DNA of 64,000 nucleotides, taken from Celeribacter indicus (GTDB lineage: Bacteria; Pseudomonadota; Alphaproteobacteria; Rhodobacterales; Rhodobacteraceae). The DNA is taken from contig NZ_CP004393.1 of NCBI RefSeq assembly GCF_000819565.1, positions 537,001-601,000 on the forward strand. Reading direction: 5' to 3'. Shown here one piece after another: positions 16,128 to 26,501 of the stretch (position 1 is the stretch's first letter; each line of letters begins with the position of its first letter). Under the pieces are notes generated by a model. The model did not search any database. It saw only the letters and a list, made by a program, of their open reading frames with translations, and had not been told where the DNA came from. The translations under genes and the position numbers were made by a program.

Positions 16128-16760
16128 ATGGGGCGGGAAGGACGCGGTGTCCGGAGGATGACCGGGGCGGCCATGGCGGCGGCCGTGGCGCTGGCGCTGA
16201 CGGCCTGTCAGATGCCGCCGCCCGGAACGGGCGCCGGGGCCGGTCTGCCGCGCCGGGTGACACTCGTGCAGAGCGGGCTGAGCGTCGAGGGGCCGGCGGG
16301 GTTCTGCGTGGACACGGCCTCGGTCCGGGATACGGCGGAGGGCGGTTTCGTCCTGCTCGCGCAATGTACGCGCGCGACCGGCGGCGGTGGGCCCGCGCTT
16401 CTCACCCTGTCCGTCTCTCCCCCGCTCGCGGCTCCCGGTGCCTTCGCACCGGCGCGCCTTGCGGAATTTTTCGCGACGGCGGAGGGGCGCGCGGTCCTGT
16501 CGCGTGCCGGGCGGGCGGACACGGTGCGTGTGCTCGAAAGCCGGAGCGGTGAAGGGGCGTTCCTGCTTCACGCGCGCGACACCGCACCTCCGCCCATCGC
16601 GGGGCTCGACGACGACTACTGGCGCGTGCTCTTCGTCCTCGACGGGCGGCTGATGACGGCGACGGCCACCGGGTTCGAGGCAACCCCGGTCTCCGCGGGC
16701 GCGCTGAAGGCGCTGCTCGCGCGCTTCCGCATCGCGCTCGAACGTGCCAATCCCGTCTAG
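16128..16760 (+). CDS. Hypothetical lipoprotein
   Basis: A 210-aa predicted lipoprotein of unknown function. The signal sequence MTGAAMAAAVALALTAC ends in a clear lipobox (LTAC). The mature part contains two Cys (in GFCVD and AQCTR) that could pair, and ends in a helix RIALERANPV. ATG 16128 is preceded by GGAGGCAGGA. It resembles uncharacterised Rhodobacteraceae lipoproteins. It is transcribed away from the CPBP gene and followed after 128 bp by the DUF6478 gene. Confidence 0.7.
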   Translation: MGREGRGVRRMTGAAMAAAVALALTACQMPPPGTGAGAGLPRRVTLVQSGLSVEGPAGFCVDTASVRDTAEGGFVLLAQCTRATGGGGPALLTLSVSPPLAAPGAFAPARLAEFFATAEGRAVLSRAGRADTVRVLESRSGEGAFLLHARDTAPPPIAGLDDDYWRVLFVLDGRLMTATATGFEATPVSAGALKALLARFRIALERANPV

Positions 16761-16888
16761 GGCTTGATATTCCAAGAAAAGCTGTTGCGGAAATGGAACC
16801 AGACCCCTGATTTTTCCGATCCTTGTTGAGTAGGAAGCCGTGGCCGGCATAGTCTGCGCCGAACGGTTGGACAAAGGCTTCGCCAAAG

Positions 16889-17659
16889 ATGCGTCGGTTT
16901 CGCGACTACCTGGAAAAACGGCTCAACGGGATTTCGAGCGGGCGCTGGAAAAGGCGGGCGGATCTGGCCGGTGCGCTCGATCTGGCCACGCTACGGCGGC
17001 TGCGCGGGCAGGCGAAGCAGTTGCGCCGGGAACTCGACCGTTTTCTCTTCGTGGCGGAGGGGCGCCTCGCCCTTCCGCTCATCGGGTCGAATGCGATGCA
17101 ATTGCCTCTCTATACCGAATTCTCCTATCGCCCCGAACTCTGGCGCGGGCCGATCCCGTCGCGTGGCGCGTCCGCCGTCCCGGCGAAGACCATGATCGGC
17201 AGCGAGGCGACGCTGTTCCACGACTGCCGGATTTCCGAACTGACCTACCGGCAGGTCCGCAACCTGTCCGAACAGGACCTTGCGCCTTTCGGGGTGCAGA
17301 TCGACGTCTTCCGCTTCGACGGCTCCTTCCTGTCGCTGTCGATCGACATGCCCGAAGAGGCCTGTCACGGCCTCGGCCGCCGCCACCTGGTGCGGCTCGA
17401 TTTCGACATCGGGCTCGAGAAGCCGATCGAGATCTTCTCGCGGCTGAACGTGAAGCATGGCCCCAATCTGGAGCAGGTGGTACGCGAATTGCCGTTGCAC
17501 AGCGACGAGACCTTTGTCGAATTCGACCTGGCCTATACGAAGCTCAACGAGAAGCGGGTGGAGAAGGTGTGGATCGACCTGATTTTCGAGGGTCCGGAAA
17601 TGAACCAGATCTACCTGCGGGATCTGACCCTGTCGCGCCGTCCGCGCGCGGAACTCTGA
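16889..17659 (+). CDS. DUF6478 family protein
   Basis: A 256-aa protein conserved in Rhodobacteraceae as DUF6478. It starts with a basic helical region (RRFRDYLEKRLNGI), followed by an apparent beta-rich domain with an LPLIGSNAMQLP stretch and an SLSIDMPEEACHGL stretch. No enzyme motif is visible. ATG 16889 lacks a strong ribosome binding site. The unknown gene at 17672 begins 12 bases after its stop, so they are probably co-transcribed and may act together. Confidence 0.8.
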   Translation: MRRFRDYLEKRLNGISSGRWKRRADLAGALDLATLRRLRGQAKQLRRELDRFLFVAEGRLALPLIGSNAMQLPLYTEFSYRPELWRGPIPSRGASAVPAKTMIGSEATLFHDCRISELTYRQVRNLSEQDLAPFGVQIDVFRFDGSFLSLSIDMPEEACHGLGRRHLVRLDFDIGLEKPIEIFSRLNVKHGPNLEQVVRELPLHSDETFVEFDLAYTKLNEKRVEKVWIDLIFEGPEMNQIYLRDLTLSRRPRAEL

Positions 17660-17671
17660 GGGAGGGAAAGG

Positions 17672-18058
17672 ATGAGCGATCTGACGCTGGTGAAGACGCG
17701 GCTCAGGGCCGGGGTCTGGGAGGGCGAGCTTCATGTCCCGCCGGGTCACGAGGCGCAGCCCGATATCGAGGTGAGCTGCCTCGATCAACAGGTGCCGGGC
17801 CATGAGCTGCGCGCGGATCCCGATCGCGCGGGGGTGTGGCTCTTCCGCTTTGCCATTCCCTCCGGGCTGGTCAGCGACGGCGTGCAGACGTTTCTTTTCA
17901 CCGATCGCGCGACGGGAGACAGGCTCGGATCCTTCTCGCTGATCGCGGGGGAGGCGGCGGCCGACGATCTGCTTGCGGAAATGGCCTTGCTGCGCCAGGA
18001 ACTCGACCTGCTGAAACGCGCCTTCCGCCGCCATTGCGTCGAGACCGGCGGGACGTGA
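17672..18058 (+). CDS. Conserved hypothetical protein, 128 aa
   Basis: I do not recognise a named family. The first 90 residues look like an immunoglobulin- or beta-sandwich-type fold: alternating strands such as VWEGELHVPPG and GVWLFRFAIPSGL. The C-terminus is a helix, DDLLAEMALLRQELDLLKRAF, with heptad spacing that could form a coiled coil. GGAGGGAAAGG precedes ATG 17672. It is the partner of the DUF6478 gene 12 bases upstream. Confidence 0.65.
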   Translation: MSDLTLVKTRLRAGVWEGELHVPPGHEAQPDIEVSCLDQQVPGHELRADPDRAGVWLFRFAIPSGLVSDGVQTFLFTDRATGDRLGSFSLIAGEAAADDLLAEMALLRQELDLLKRAFRRHCVETGGT

Positions 18059-18069
18059 GCCGGCCCTGA

Positions 18070-20151
<2,082 letters not shown>

Positions 20152-20296
20152 TCGCGCGGCGGGTCGGGGAGGGGCGGTTTCCCGCGACAACACGATTTCC
20201 GCAACACCACGCTATTGTCCCCGGCCTTCCCCATTCTCGCCCGAATTGGACGGGATAAGGCAGGTCTGAGGGACAAGATCGCAGGTAGACACGCAG

Positions 20297-21202
20297 ATGG
20301 ATCGACTGACTGAAATGGAAGCCTTCGCCACGGTGGTGGATCAGGGCGGTTTCACGGATGCGGCCAAGAAGATGGGAATTTCGAAATCCGCCGTTTCCAA
20401 ACATGTCTCCTCGCTCGAGGCCCGGCTCGGCGCGCGCCTGCTCAACCGCACGACCCGCCGGGTGAGTCCGACGGAGATCGGGCTGGCCTATTACGACCGC
20501 GCCTGCCGGGTGCTGAACGATGCGGGGGAGGCGGATGCGCTCGTCACCTCGATGCAATCCGCGCCCTCGGGACTTCTGCGCATTTCCGTCGCGACCGATT
20601 TCGGGGTCAACCACCTCTCGCCGGTGCTGGGCGACTTCTTGGCCGAATTTCCCGATATCACCGTGAACATGGTGCTCAACAACCGCTATGTCGAACTCAT
20701 CTCCGAGGGTTTCGACATGGCGGTGCGGATCGGCGAGCTCGAGGACAGCACATTGCGCGCGCGCAAGCTGACCGAGACGACGAAACGCATGGTCGGCGCG
20801 CCCGCCTATTTCCAGAAATTCGGCCGTCCGCAGAAGATCGACGATCTCAACGAGCACAAGCTGCTGCATTATTCGAACCAGTCGAGCGGGGCCGTCTGGA
20901 AGCTCACCGCGCCCTCGGGAGAAAAGCGCCAGATCCGCACCGCCGGATGGCTGACGGTGAATGACGGGCAGTCGCTGCTGAACGCCTGCATTTCCGGCCT
21001 CGGCATCGCCTACCTGCCGTCCTTCCTCTATGCCGACGCGATGGAAAAGGGCCTGATCGAGGAGGCGATCCCCGGCCTGCCGACGGATATGCAGGGCATC
21101 TATGCGGTCTATCCTCCCGGCCGATTCACCCAGCCGAAGGTGCGCGCCTTCATTGATTTTCTCGTGGGGGCCTTTGCGGACAAGGGGCCGGAGAAGTGGT
21201 GA
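20297..21202 (+). CDS. LysR family transcriptional regulator
   Basis: A 301-aa regulator with a typical LysR winged helix-turn-helix at 1-60 (FTDAAKKMGISKSAVSKHVSSLEARLG) and a LysR substrate-binding domain (about 90-295). The close resemblance of RLTEMEAFATVVDQGGFTDA to other family N-termini supports ATG 20297. The inducer and targets are unknown. It runs in the same direction as fadH, unlike the usual divergent layout, so its control of fadH is doubtful. The 145-bp upstream gap probably has its promoter. Confidence 0.93.
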   Translation: MDRLTEMEAFATVVDQGGFTDAAKKMGISKSAVSKHVSSLEARLGARLLNRTTRRVSPTEIGLAYYDRACRVLNDAGEADALVTSMQSAPSGLLRISVATDFGVNHLSPVLGDFLAEFPDITVNMVLNNRYVELISEGFDMAVRIGELEDSTLRARKLTETTKRMVGAPAYFQKFGRPQKIDDLNEHKLLHYSNQSSGAVWKLTAPSGEKRQIRTAGWLTVNDGQSLLNACISGLGIAYLPSFLYADAMEKGLIEEAIPGLPTDMQGIYAVYPPGRFTQPKVRAFIDFLVGAFADKGPEKW

Positions 21203-21223
21203 TCTGAGCCCGAAGCGCCGTCC

Positions 21224-22144
21224 TCACGGCGGCGAGGAAAGCACGGCCTCGACCCGCCTGTTTCTTTCGCGCCCCTCCTCCGTCGCGTTGGAGGCGCGGG
21301 GGGCAAGGAAACCGACGCCCTGCGCTTCGATCTGCGCGGGATCGACACCATGGACCGTCACGAGACGCGCCCGCACTGCCTCCGCCCGTTGCCGCGAGAG
21401 CGCGGTATTTCCCGACAGGCTGCCGACCGTGTCGGTGTGCCCGACGAGCACCACATGCGCGGTCGGATGGTCCGCCAGCCATCCGGCGAGCCGCACGAGC
21501 GAGGAAAACGGTCCCGGCCCGAGCGCCGCCGCCCCGGTTTCGAAGGACAGATCGTCGAGCGCGACACGCCCGCGCGCCGCGAGCGCGGCGGCGATGTCGG
21601 TGGGTGCGGACGCCCCCGCGCCGGTGCCTTGTCCCCCGTCGACCGGCCTCAGCGCGATCTCCGGCGTCTCCGCCGGGGTCACCGTCGTGATCTGGATATA
21701 GCCCGTCTGTGGCGCCCGGCTGGTCAGCACCGCGACAGCCCGGCCTTCGTCATGGACGGCGAGGAGATAGCGGAAATCGCCGAGATCGACATGCATCCCC
21801 GGCTCGGGCAGCAGGTCGAGCAGATAGCGGAAATCGAAACCGCCACAGTCCCGGTCGGCGCAGGTAAAGCGAATGTCGAATCCTTCTTCCGCGAGTTGCG
21901 CGCGCAGAAGCGAAAGCATTTGCAGGCTCGTGAGAGCGGTGGCGGGCAGCCTGTAGGCGACATGGAGCACGTCGCCCTCAAGCGTGAGCCGCGCCGTCTC
22001 GTCGCCCTCGAACGGACCGGTGGGAAAGGATTGTGCGGTGAAGGGGACCCTGCGTCGCGCGGTCTCGCTCGCCGTGCCGGGAAGGTCGAGCGCATGGGCG
22101 CCGGCGGCGCTGAGGCAGAGGAAAAGGCAGGCGGCGCGGAACAT
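21224..22144 (-). CDS. OmpA-family outer-membrane/peptidoglycan-associated protein
   Basis: A 306-aa exported protein. Residues 1-18 are a Sec signal peptide ending GAHA. The C-terminal 110 residues are an OmpA/MotB peptidoglycan-binding domain with VVLVGHTDTVGS, then SLSGNTALSRQRAEAVRARL, the usual diaminopimelate-binding segment. The middle (20-170) is family-specific and carries two close Cys (TCADRDCGGF) likely to form a disulphide. The long upstream frame is rejected in favour of ATG 22144. It lies 11 bases downstream of the GNAT gene. Confidence 0.9.
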   Translation of the reverse strand: MFRAACLFLCLSAAGAHALDLPGTASETARRRVPFTAQSFPTGPFEGDETARLTLEGDVLHVAYRLPATALTSLQMLSLLRAQLAEEGFDIRFTCADRDCGGFDFRYLLDLLPEPGMHVDLGDFRYLLAVHDEGRAVAVLTSRAPQTGYIQITTVTPAETPEIALRPVDGGQGTGAGASAPTDIAAALAARGRVALDDLSFETGAAALGPGPFSSLVRLAGWLADHPTAHVVLVGHTDTVGSLSGNTALSRQRAEAVRARLVTVHGVDPAQIEAQGVGFLAPRASNATEEGRERNRRVEAVLSSPP

Positions 22145-22155
22145 CGGCAGAGGCT

Positions 22156-22875
22156 TCAGATTTTTGTCCTGTAGTGGTATCGGCCCACCTCGTGCATTCC
22201 AAGCGAAGAATAGAGCGCCCGCGCCGCCGCGTTTTCCGCCGTGACCTGAAGCGCGAGTGTCCGCGCCCCTGCACCTCGCGCCCAGTGCGCGGCCGAGGCG
22301 ACGAGCCGGCGCGCGATGCCCCGGCGCCGCTCGGCCTGCGGGACCTCGAGCGCGTGGACCACGGCGATGTGCTGTGCGACGGCGACGAAGGCCGCGCCGC
22401 ACGGCCGCTCCTCATGCCGGGCGAGCAGGGCCGTCTTCGGTCCCTCCACCCGCTCCATCACGCCGAGCCGAGCCGCGTCGATGCCACCGGCCTCCCAGAT
22501 TTCCCGCTGGACCGCGATTGGCGGCCAGCAGGCGAAACCGGCCTCGGGATCGGCGTCGGGCAGGATGGCAAGATCGGCGGCAAGGCAGAGGGAGGGGTCG
22601 CCTATGCGATAGCCGCGTCGCTCAAGCACCCGGTCGAAAGCGTCCTGCCCCTGCCGGACCTGGAACAGCGGTGTTCGTCCGGCGGCGGCAAAGCGGCTCT
22701 CGATCCTGTCGAGGTCCGTTTCGGAGAATACCCCCTCCAGTGTCGCGGCGGAGACACGGCGGCCGCCACCGGCCCCGTCGCGCCAGATGAAGGGGCCGCA
22801 TGGCGCCTGTCGGGCAGAGGGCCATGTCGCCTCGAAGGCGGCGAAATGGCGCGTGGCGCCGATCTGCTCAGACAT
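22156..22875 (-). CDS. GNAT family N-acetyltransferase
   Basis: A 239-aa acetyltransferase. The GNAT acetyl-CoA-binding motif is VPQAERRRGIARRLV and motif B is ALYSSLGMHEVGRYHYR at the C-terminus. The N-terminal 110 residues are a degenerate GNAT-like half, as in tandem-GNAT proteins. The substrate is unknown. ATG 22875 overlaps the 3' end of the CinA-like gene by eight bases, and the OmpA-type gene follows 11 bases after the stop, so these three minus-strand genes likely form one transcript. Confidence 0.87.
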   Translation of the reverse strand: MSEQIGATRHFAAFEATWPSARQAPCGPFIWRDGAGGGRRVSAATLEGVFSETDLDRIESRFAAAGRTPLFQVRQGQDAFDRVLERRGYRIGDPSLCLAADLAILPDADPEAGFACWPPIAVQREIWEAGGIDAARLGVMERVEGPKTALLARHEERPCGAAFVAVAQHIAVVHALEVPQAERRRGIARRLVASAAHWARGAGARTLALQVTAENAAARALYSSLGMHEVGRYHYRTKI

Positions 22876-23596
22876 CGGCCGGGAAGAGACCGGCAAGCTC
22901 TATGAGAGCCGCTTCGACCTGGGTTCCGTCCTGTCCACGGATCACGACATTCGTGCCGTAGGCGCCATTGTCCTGGAAGGGATAGGAGCCCATGGACAGC
23001 TCGGGATATTTCTCGGCAAGCGTCTTGAGCGGTGTGGCGACCGAACTTTCCGGCCGGTCGATGCGATAGCTTTGCGACAGGAGCGGCTGGCCGCCCGTAA
23101 GCGTCGGCAGGAGCGAGGCGACCATCGCCTCGAAGATCGCCGGCACGCCCGCCATGACATGAACGTTCTCGAGCGAGAAGCCCGGTGCAATGGAGATGGG
23201 ATTGTCGATGAGCGCCGCCCCGTCGGGAATGCGCGCCATGCGCATCCGCGCCTCGTTCGCTTCGACTCCGCGCCGCTGGAAATGGGCCTCGAGTAGGGCG
23301 CGCGCATCGTCGCGGATGCCGATCGCGCGGCCGAAGGCCTCCGCGATGCAATCGGCGGTGATGTCGTCATGGGTGGGCCCGATGCCGCCGGAGGTGAAGA
23401 CATGATCATAGGCCGCCGACAGCGCGCGCACGGCGGAGACGATGGCCACCCGGTCGTCGCAGACGAACCGCGCCTCCCTGAGGTCGATCCCGATCCGCGT
23501 GAGCTCACCCGCGAGATGGTGCATGTTCACATCGCGCGTGCGGCCGGACAGGATCTCGTCCCCGATGATGAGGATCGCGGCGGTCGGATTGGGCAT
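22868..23596 (-). CDS. CinA-like molybdopterin-binding domain protein
   Basis: A 242-aa protein made of a MoCF/MogA-like domain (IIGDEILSGRTRDVN at the N-terminus, then TSGGIGPTHDDITADCIAEAFG) plus a short C-terminal part; it lacks the amidohydrolase half of full CinA. Stand-alone versions are annotated as competence/damage-inducible protein A N-terminal domain or putative nicotinamide/ADP-ribose pyrophosphatases. AAGGAGG precedes ATG 23596. Divergent from sfsA by only 46 bp. Confidence 0.87.
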   Translation of the reverse strand: MPNPTAAILIIGDEILSGRTRDVNMHHLAGELTRIGIDLREARFVCDDRVAIVSAVRALSAAYDHVFTSGGIGPTHDDITADCIAEAFGRAIGIRDDARALLEAHFQRRGVEANEARMRMARIPDGAALIDNPISIAPGFSLENVHVMAGVPAIFEAMVASLLPTLTGGQPLLSQSYRIDRPESSVATPLKTLAEKYPELSMGSYPFQDNGAYGTNVVIRGQDGTQVEAALIELAGLFPADV

Positions 23597-23642
23597 GGGG
23601 GCCTCCTTGAGTGGGCTTCCCTTTCGGTATAGTCCTCGCCAC

Positions 23643-24335
23643 ATGCGCTTTCAAACCCCGTTGATCCCCGCGGTTCTCCTGCGTCGCTATAAAAGGTTCC
23701 TCGCGGATATCCGTCTTCCCGACGGGCGCGAGGTGACGGCGCATTGTCCCAATCCCGGCTCGATGATCGGCCTTTCGGAGCCGGGTCTGCCTGTCTGGGT
23801 CGAACCGAACGACGATTCGCGCAGGAAGCTCCGATACGGGCTGCGGATCGTCGAACTGGGCGCGGCGCGGGTCGTCGTCGACACCGGTGTCGCCAACCGC
23901 GTCGTGGCGGAGGCCCTGATCGCGGGGCGGATTCCGGGGCTTGCCGGCGAAATCCGCGCCGAAGTGCGCTATGGCGAAAGATCGCGTGCCGATTTCCTCG
24001 TGACCGCAGGAGGCCGCCGGACCTGGGTCGAGGTGAAATCCGTCACCCTGTCGCGCGAGGCGGGGCTCGCCGAATTCCCGGATGCGAAGACCGCGCGCGG
24101 GGCGCGGCATCTGGGCGAGCTTGCCGCGCGCGTGGCCGAGGGGGATCGCGCGGTCATGCTCTATCTCGTCTGCCGCGACGATTGCGACCGCTTCGCCCCC
24201 GCTTCCGACATCGACCCCGTCTATGCCGCGGCCGCACGGGCCGCGCGGGGCGCGGGCGTCGAAACCATGGTCTTCGCGAGCACCATCACACCGGAGCAGG
24301 TGAGTTTCGACACGCGCCCTTTGCGACAGTTGTAG
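23643..24335 (+). CDS. sfsA: Sugar fermentation stimulation protein SfsA
   Basis: A 230-aa protein matching SfsA across its length: RRYKRFLADI near the N-terminus, HCPNPGSMIGL, and the nuclease-like core RADFLVTAGG with WVEVKSVTL. SfsA is a DNA-binding protein with an endonuclease-like fold; its role is not settled. ATG 23643 begins RFQTPLIPAVLLRRYKRF, the standard start. It diverges from the CinA-like gene across 46 bp and runs toward map. Confidence 0.92.
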   Translation: MRFQTPLIPAVLLRRYKRFLADIRLPDGREVTAHCPNPGSMIGLSEPGLPVWVEPNDDSRRKLRYGLRIVELGAARVVVDTGVANRVVAEALIAGRIPGLAGEIRAEVRYGERSRADFLVTAGGRRTWVEVKSVTLSREAGLAEFPDAKTARGARHLGELAARVAEGDRAVMLYLVCRDDCDRFAPASDIDPVYAAAARAARGAGVETMVFASTITPEQVSFDTRPLRQL

Positions 24336-24401
24336 CCCGTCGCCACTGGCCTCCCGCGCCTGAAGCGCTTATATCGGGCGGGTAAGCTATGGAGTGGACC
24401 C

Positions 24402-25217
24402 TTGGACGAGACGCATCGCGGCCGCATCACCAAAGACGGAATTCGCATCTATGAGGACGCCGATTTTGCCGGCATGCGGGCCGCGGGTCGGGTCGCCGCG
24501 CAGATCCTCGACGAGGTCGCGCCCCTGGTCGTGCCCGGCGTGGAGACCGCGGAGCTCGATGCCTTCATCGAGAGGCGCGTGACCGAGCTCGGCGCCACCT
24601 CCGCCACGATCGGCTACAAGGGCTACCGGCATGCCTCCTGCATTTCCGTGAACCATGTCGTCTGCCACGGCATTCCCGGCGGCAAGAAGCTGAAGGATGG
24701 CGATATCCTCAATATCGACGTGACGGTGATCCTGGACGGCTGGTTCGGGGACACTTCGCGCATGTATGTCGCGGGCAAGCTGAGCCGGAAGGCCGAGCGG
24801 CTGCTACAGGTGACCCATGACAGCCTGATGATCGGGATCGACATGGTGAAGCCGGGAAACACGTTCGGCGATATCGGCCATGCGATCCAGACCTATGTTG
24901 AGGCGCAGCGCATGTCGGTGGTGCGCGATTTCTGCGGCCACGGGCTCGGCCGGGTGTTCCACGCGCCGCCGAACGTGCTCCACTACGGGAGGGAGGGCAC
25001 GGGGCCGGTGCTCGAGGAAGGCATGTTCTTCACCATCGAGCCGATGGTGAACCTTGGCCGGCCGGAGACGAAGGTGCTGGCCGACGACTGGACCGCGGTC
25101 ACCCGCGACAAGTCGCTTTCGGCGCAGTTCGAGCATTCGATCGGCGTCACCGCGACGGGCTGCGAGATCTTCACGCTCTCCCCGGCGGGCAGGTTCCATC
25201 CGACCTGGGGCGCCTGA
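24402..25217 (+). CDS. map: Type I methionine aminopeptidase
   Basis: A 271-aa metalloprotease that removes the initiator Met from nascent proteins. Metal ligands are all present: Asp106, Asp117, His180, Glu213 and Glu244, with His89 in CHGIP. A TTG codon at 24402 is the only in-frame start near the expected N-terminus, with GGAG eleven bases upstream; the ATG at 24389 is out of frame. Full family length. A strong terminator follows 21 bases after the stop. Confidence 0.95.
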   Translation: MDETHRGRITKDGIRIYEDADFAGMRAAGRVAAQILDEVAPLVVPGVETAELDAFIERRVTELGATSATIGYKGYRHASCISVNHVVCHGIPGGKKLKDGDILNIDVTVILDGWFGDTSRMYVAGKLSRKAERLLQVTHDSLMIGIDMVKPGNTFGDIGHAIQTYVEAQRMSVVRDFCGHGLGRVFHAPPNVLHYGREGTGPVLEEGMFFTIEPMVNLGRPETKVLADDWTAVTRDKSLSAQFEHSIGVTATGCEIFTLSPAGRFHPTWGA

Positions 25218-25238
25218 TTTTCCTTCCGATCCTGTTTG

Positions 25239-25263
25239 AAAAGGCCGCCTCCGGGCGGCCTTT
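25239..25263 (+). terminator. Rho-independent terminator of map
   Basis: AAGGCCGCC (25241-25249) and GGCGGCCTT (25254-25262) form a perfect 9-bp stem with a TCCG loop, ending in TTT. The 23-bp repeat follows immediately. Confidence 0.85.
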
Positions 25264-25264
25264 C

Positions 25265-25287
25265 TGAGTATTTGGAGCAGCAAAAAG
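25265..25287. repeat. 23-bp repeat, copy 2
   Basis: Identical over 23 bases to 8091-8113. It lies between the map terminator and the 3' end of the convergent HAD gene. Confidence 0.9.
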
Positions 25288-25299
25288 CCCGCCGGAGGC

Positions 25300-25944
25300 T
25301 CAGAGGCCGAGGCGCGCCGGAAGGTGCGACATGTCGTCCAGATGTTCGGCACCTTCCGCCACGAGCCGCGCCCCGTCGCCATGCGGGTCGAACCCGAAAC
25401 AGCGCATTCCCGCGAGGCGCGCGGCGATGCAGCCCGAGGGGCTGTCGTCGACCACGGCGCAGTCCTCCGGCGCGACGCCCATCTGTTCGGCGGCGATGAG
25501 GAACAGGCCGGGATCGGGTTTCGCGACGCCATGGGTATGGGCGGAATGGATGCGCCCCTCGAGCCGGGCATGGAAGGCCGGATGACCGCCGAGCGTGACC
25601 GCCATCTTCTCCATCGGGCCGTTCGAGCCGACGCAATAGGGAATGCCCGCCGCATCGAGCGCATCGAGTGTCGCCTCGATCCCCGCGACGAGCGGCACGC
25701 CCTCGAGGATCTCGTAGATGCGCGGGTAGACGTCCACCTCCCAGTTGTCGGGCAGCGGCACACCGGCCGCGCGGGCCCGTTCTGCGACGGTCTTCATCGT
25801 GCCGCCGATGTATTTTGCCTCGAGCTCCGCGAGGGAGACGGGATGGCCGAGGGCGGCGAATTCGTCACAAAGGAAATCGAGCAGGGGCGGTTCGCTGTCG
25901 ACGAGTACGCCGTCGCAGTCGAAGATCACGCATTTTACGGTCAT
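25300..25944 (-). CDS. HAD-superfamily phosphatase (beta-phosphoglucomutase-like)
   Basis: A 214-aa HAD hydrolase of subfamily IA. Motif I is FDCDGVLVDSEP with Asp9 and Asp11, motif II is VGSNGP, the Lys motif is VAKPDPGLFL, and motif IV is VVDDSPSG. This set resembles YqaB/GPH-type sugar-phosphate phosphatases; the exact substrate is not determinable. ATG 25944 overlaps the rsmD stop codon (ATGA), so it is translated with rsmD. It ends 13 bases from the 23-bp repeat. Confidence 0.88.
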   Translation of the reverse strand: MTVKCVIFDCDGVLVDSEPPLLDFLCDEFAALGHPVSLAELEAKYIGGTMKTVAERARAAGVPLPDNWEVDVYPRIYEILEGVPLVAGIEATLDALDAAGIPYCVGSNGPMEKMAVTLGGHPAFHARLEGRIHSAHTHGVAKPDPGLFLIAAEQMGVAPEDCAVVDDSPSGCIAARLAGMRCFGFDPHGDGARLVAEGAEHLDDMSHLPARLGL

Positions 25945-26501
25945 TCGGGCTCCAGAAAGCTGATTTTCGTGTCGCCGTAACGGCGGGTGTCGAGAAGGGC
26001 AAGCGCTTCGGGGACCTCGATCTCTGCACTGTCCTCCCAGACGACGAGGGCGCGCGGCGCCAGCCAACCGCCTGCGAGCGCGGCGGAGAGGGCTTTTTCA
26101 CCGATGCCCTTGCCATAGGGGGGATCGAGGAAGACCAGGTCGCAGGGCGGGCCGGGATTGACGGGCAGGCGGGTCGCATCCGCACGCAGCAGCGTCGTCT
26201 GCCCGGCGGCGTTGCAGAGCGCGATGTTGCGGGAAATCAGGTCCTGCGCCTTGCGCCCGTCGTCGACGAAGGTGACATGCGCCGCCCCGCGCGACAGCGC
26301 CTCGAGCCCGAGCGCGCCGGTGCCCGCGAAGAGGTCGAGCACCCGCGCGTCGGTGATCGGATCGCCGAACCTGCCGCCCGAGAGCACGTTGAACAGGCTC
26401 TCGCGCACCCGGTCCGTCGTCGGCCGCAGATGCGCGGCGGCATCGCCCTTTCCGACCGCGGCGAGCGCGCGCCCGCGATATCTTCCCGCGATGATCCGCA
26501 T
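25941..26501 (-). CDS. rsmD: 16S rRNA (guanine(966)-N2)-methyltransferase RsmD
   Basis: A 186-aa SAM-dependent methyltransferase that modifies G966 of 16S rRNA. It starts MRIIAGRYRGR, has the SAM-binding motif LDLFAGTGALGLEALSRG (about 55-72) and the catalytic FLDPPY (124-129), all diagnostic of RsmD. ATG 26501 shares one base with the oxidoreductase stop (TGATG), and its own stop overlaps the HAD gene, giving a tightly coupled three-gene row. Confidence 0.95.
   Translation of the reverse strand: MRIIAGRYRGRALAAVGKGDAAAHLRPTTDRVRESLFNVLSGGRFGDPITDARVLDLFAGTGALGLEALSRGAAHVTFVDDGRKAQDLISRNIALCNAAGQTTLLRADATRLPVNPGPPCDLVFLDPPYGKGIGEKALSAALAGGWLAPRALVVWEDSAEIEVPEALALLDTRRYGDTKISFLEPE

Noticed and set aside
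22145..22402. N-terminal extension of the OmpA-like gene
   Set aside because: The 86-residue extension is antisense-like, overlaps the GNAT gene, and would bury the clear signal peptide at ATG 22144.
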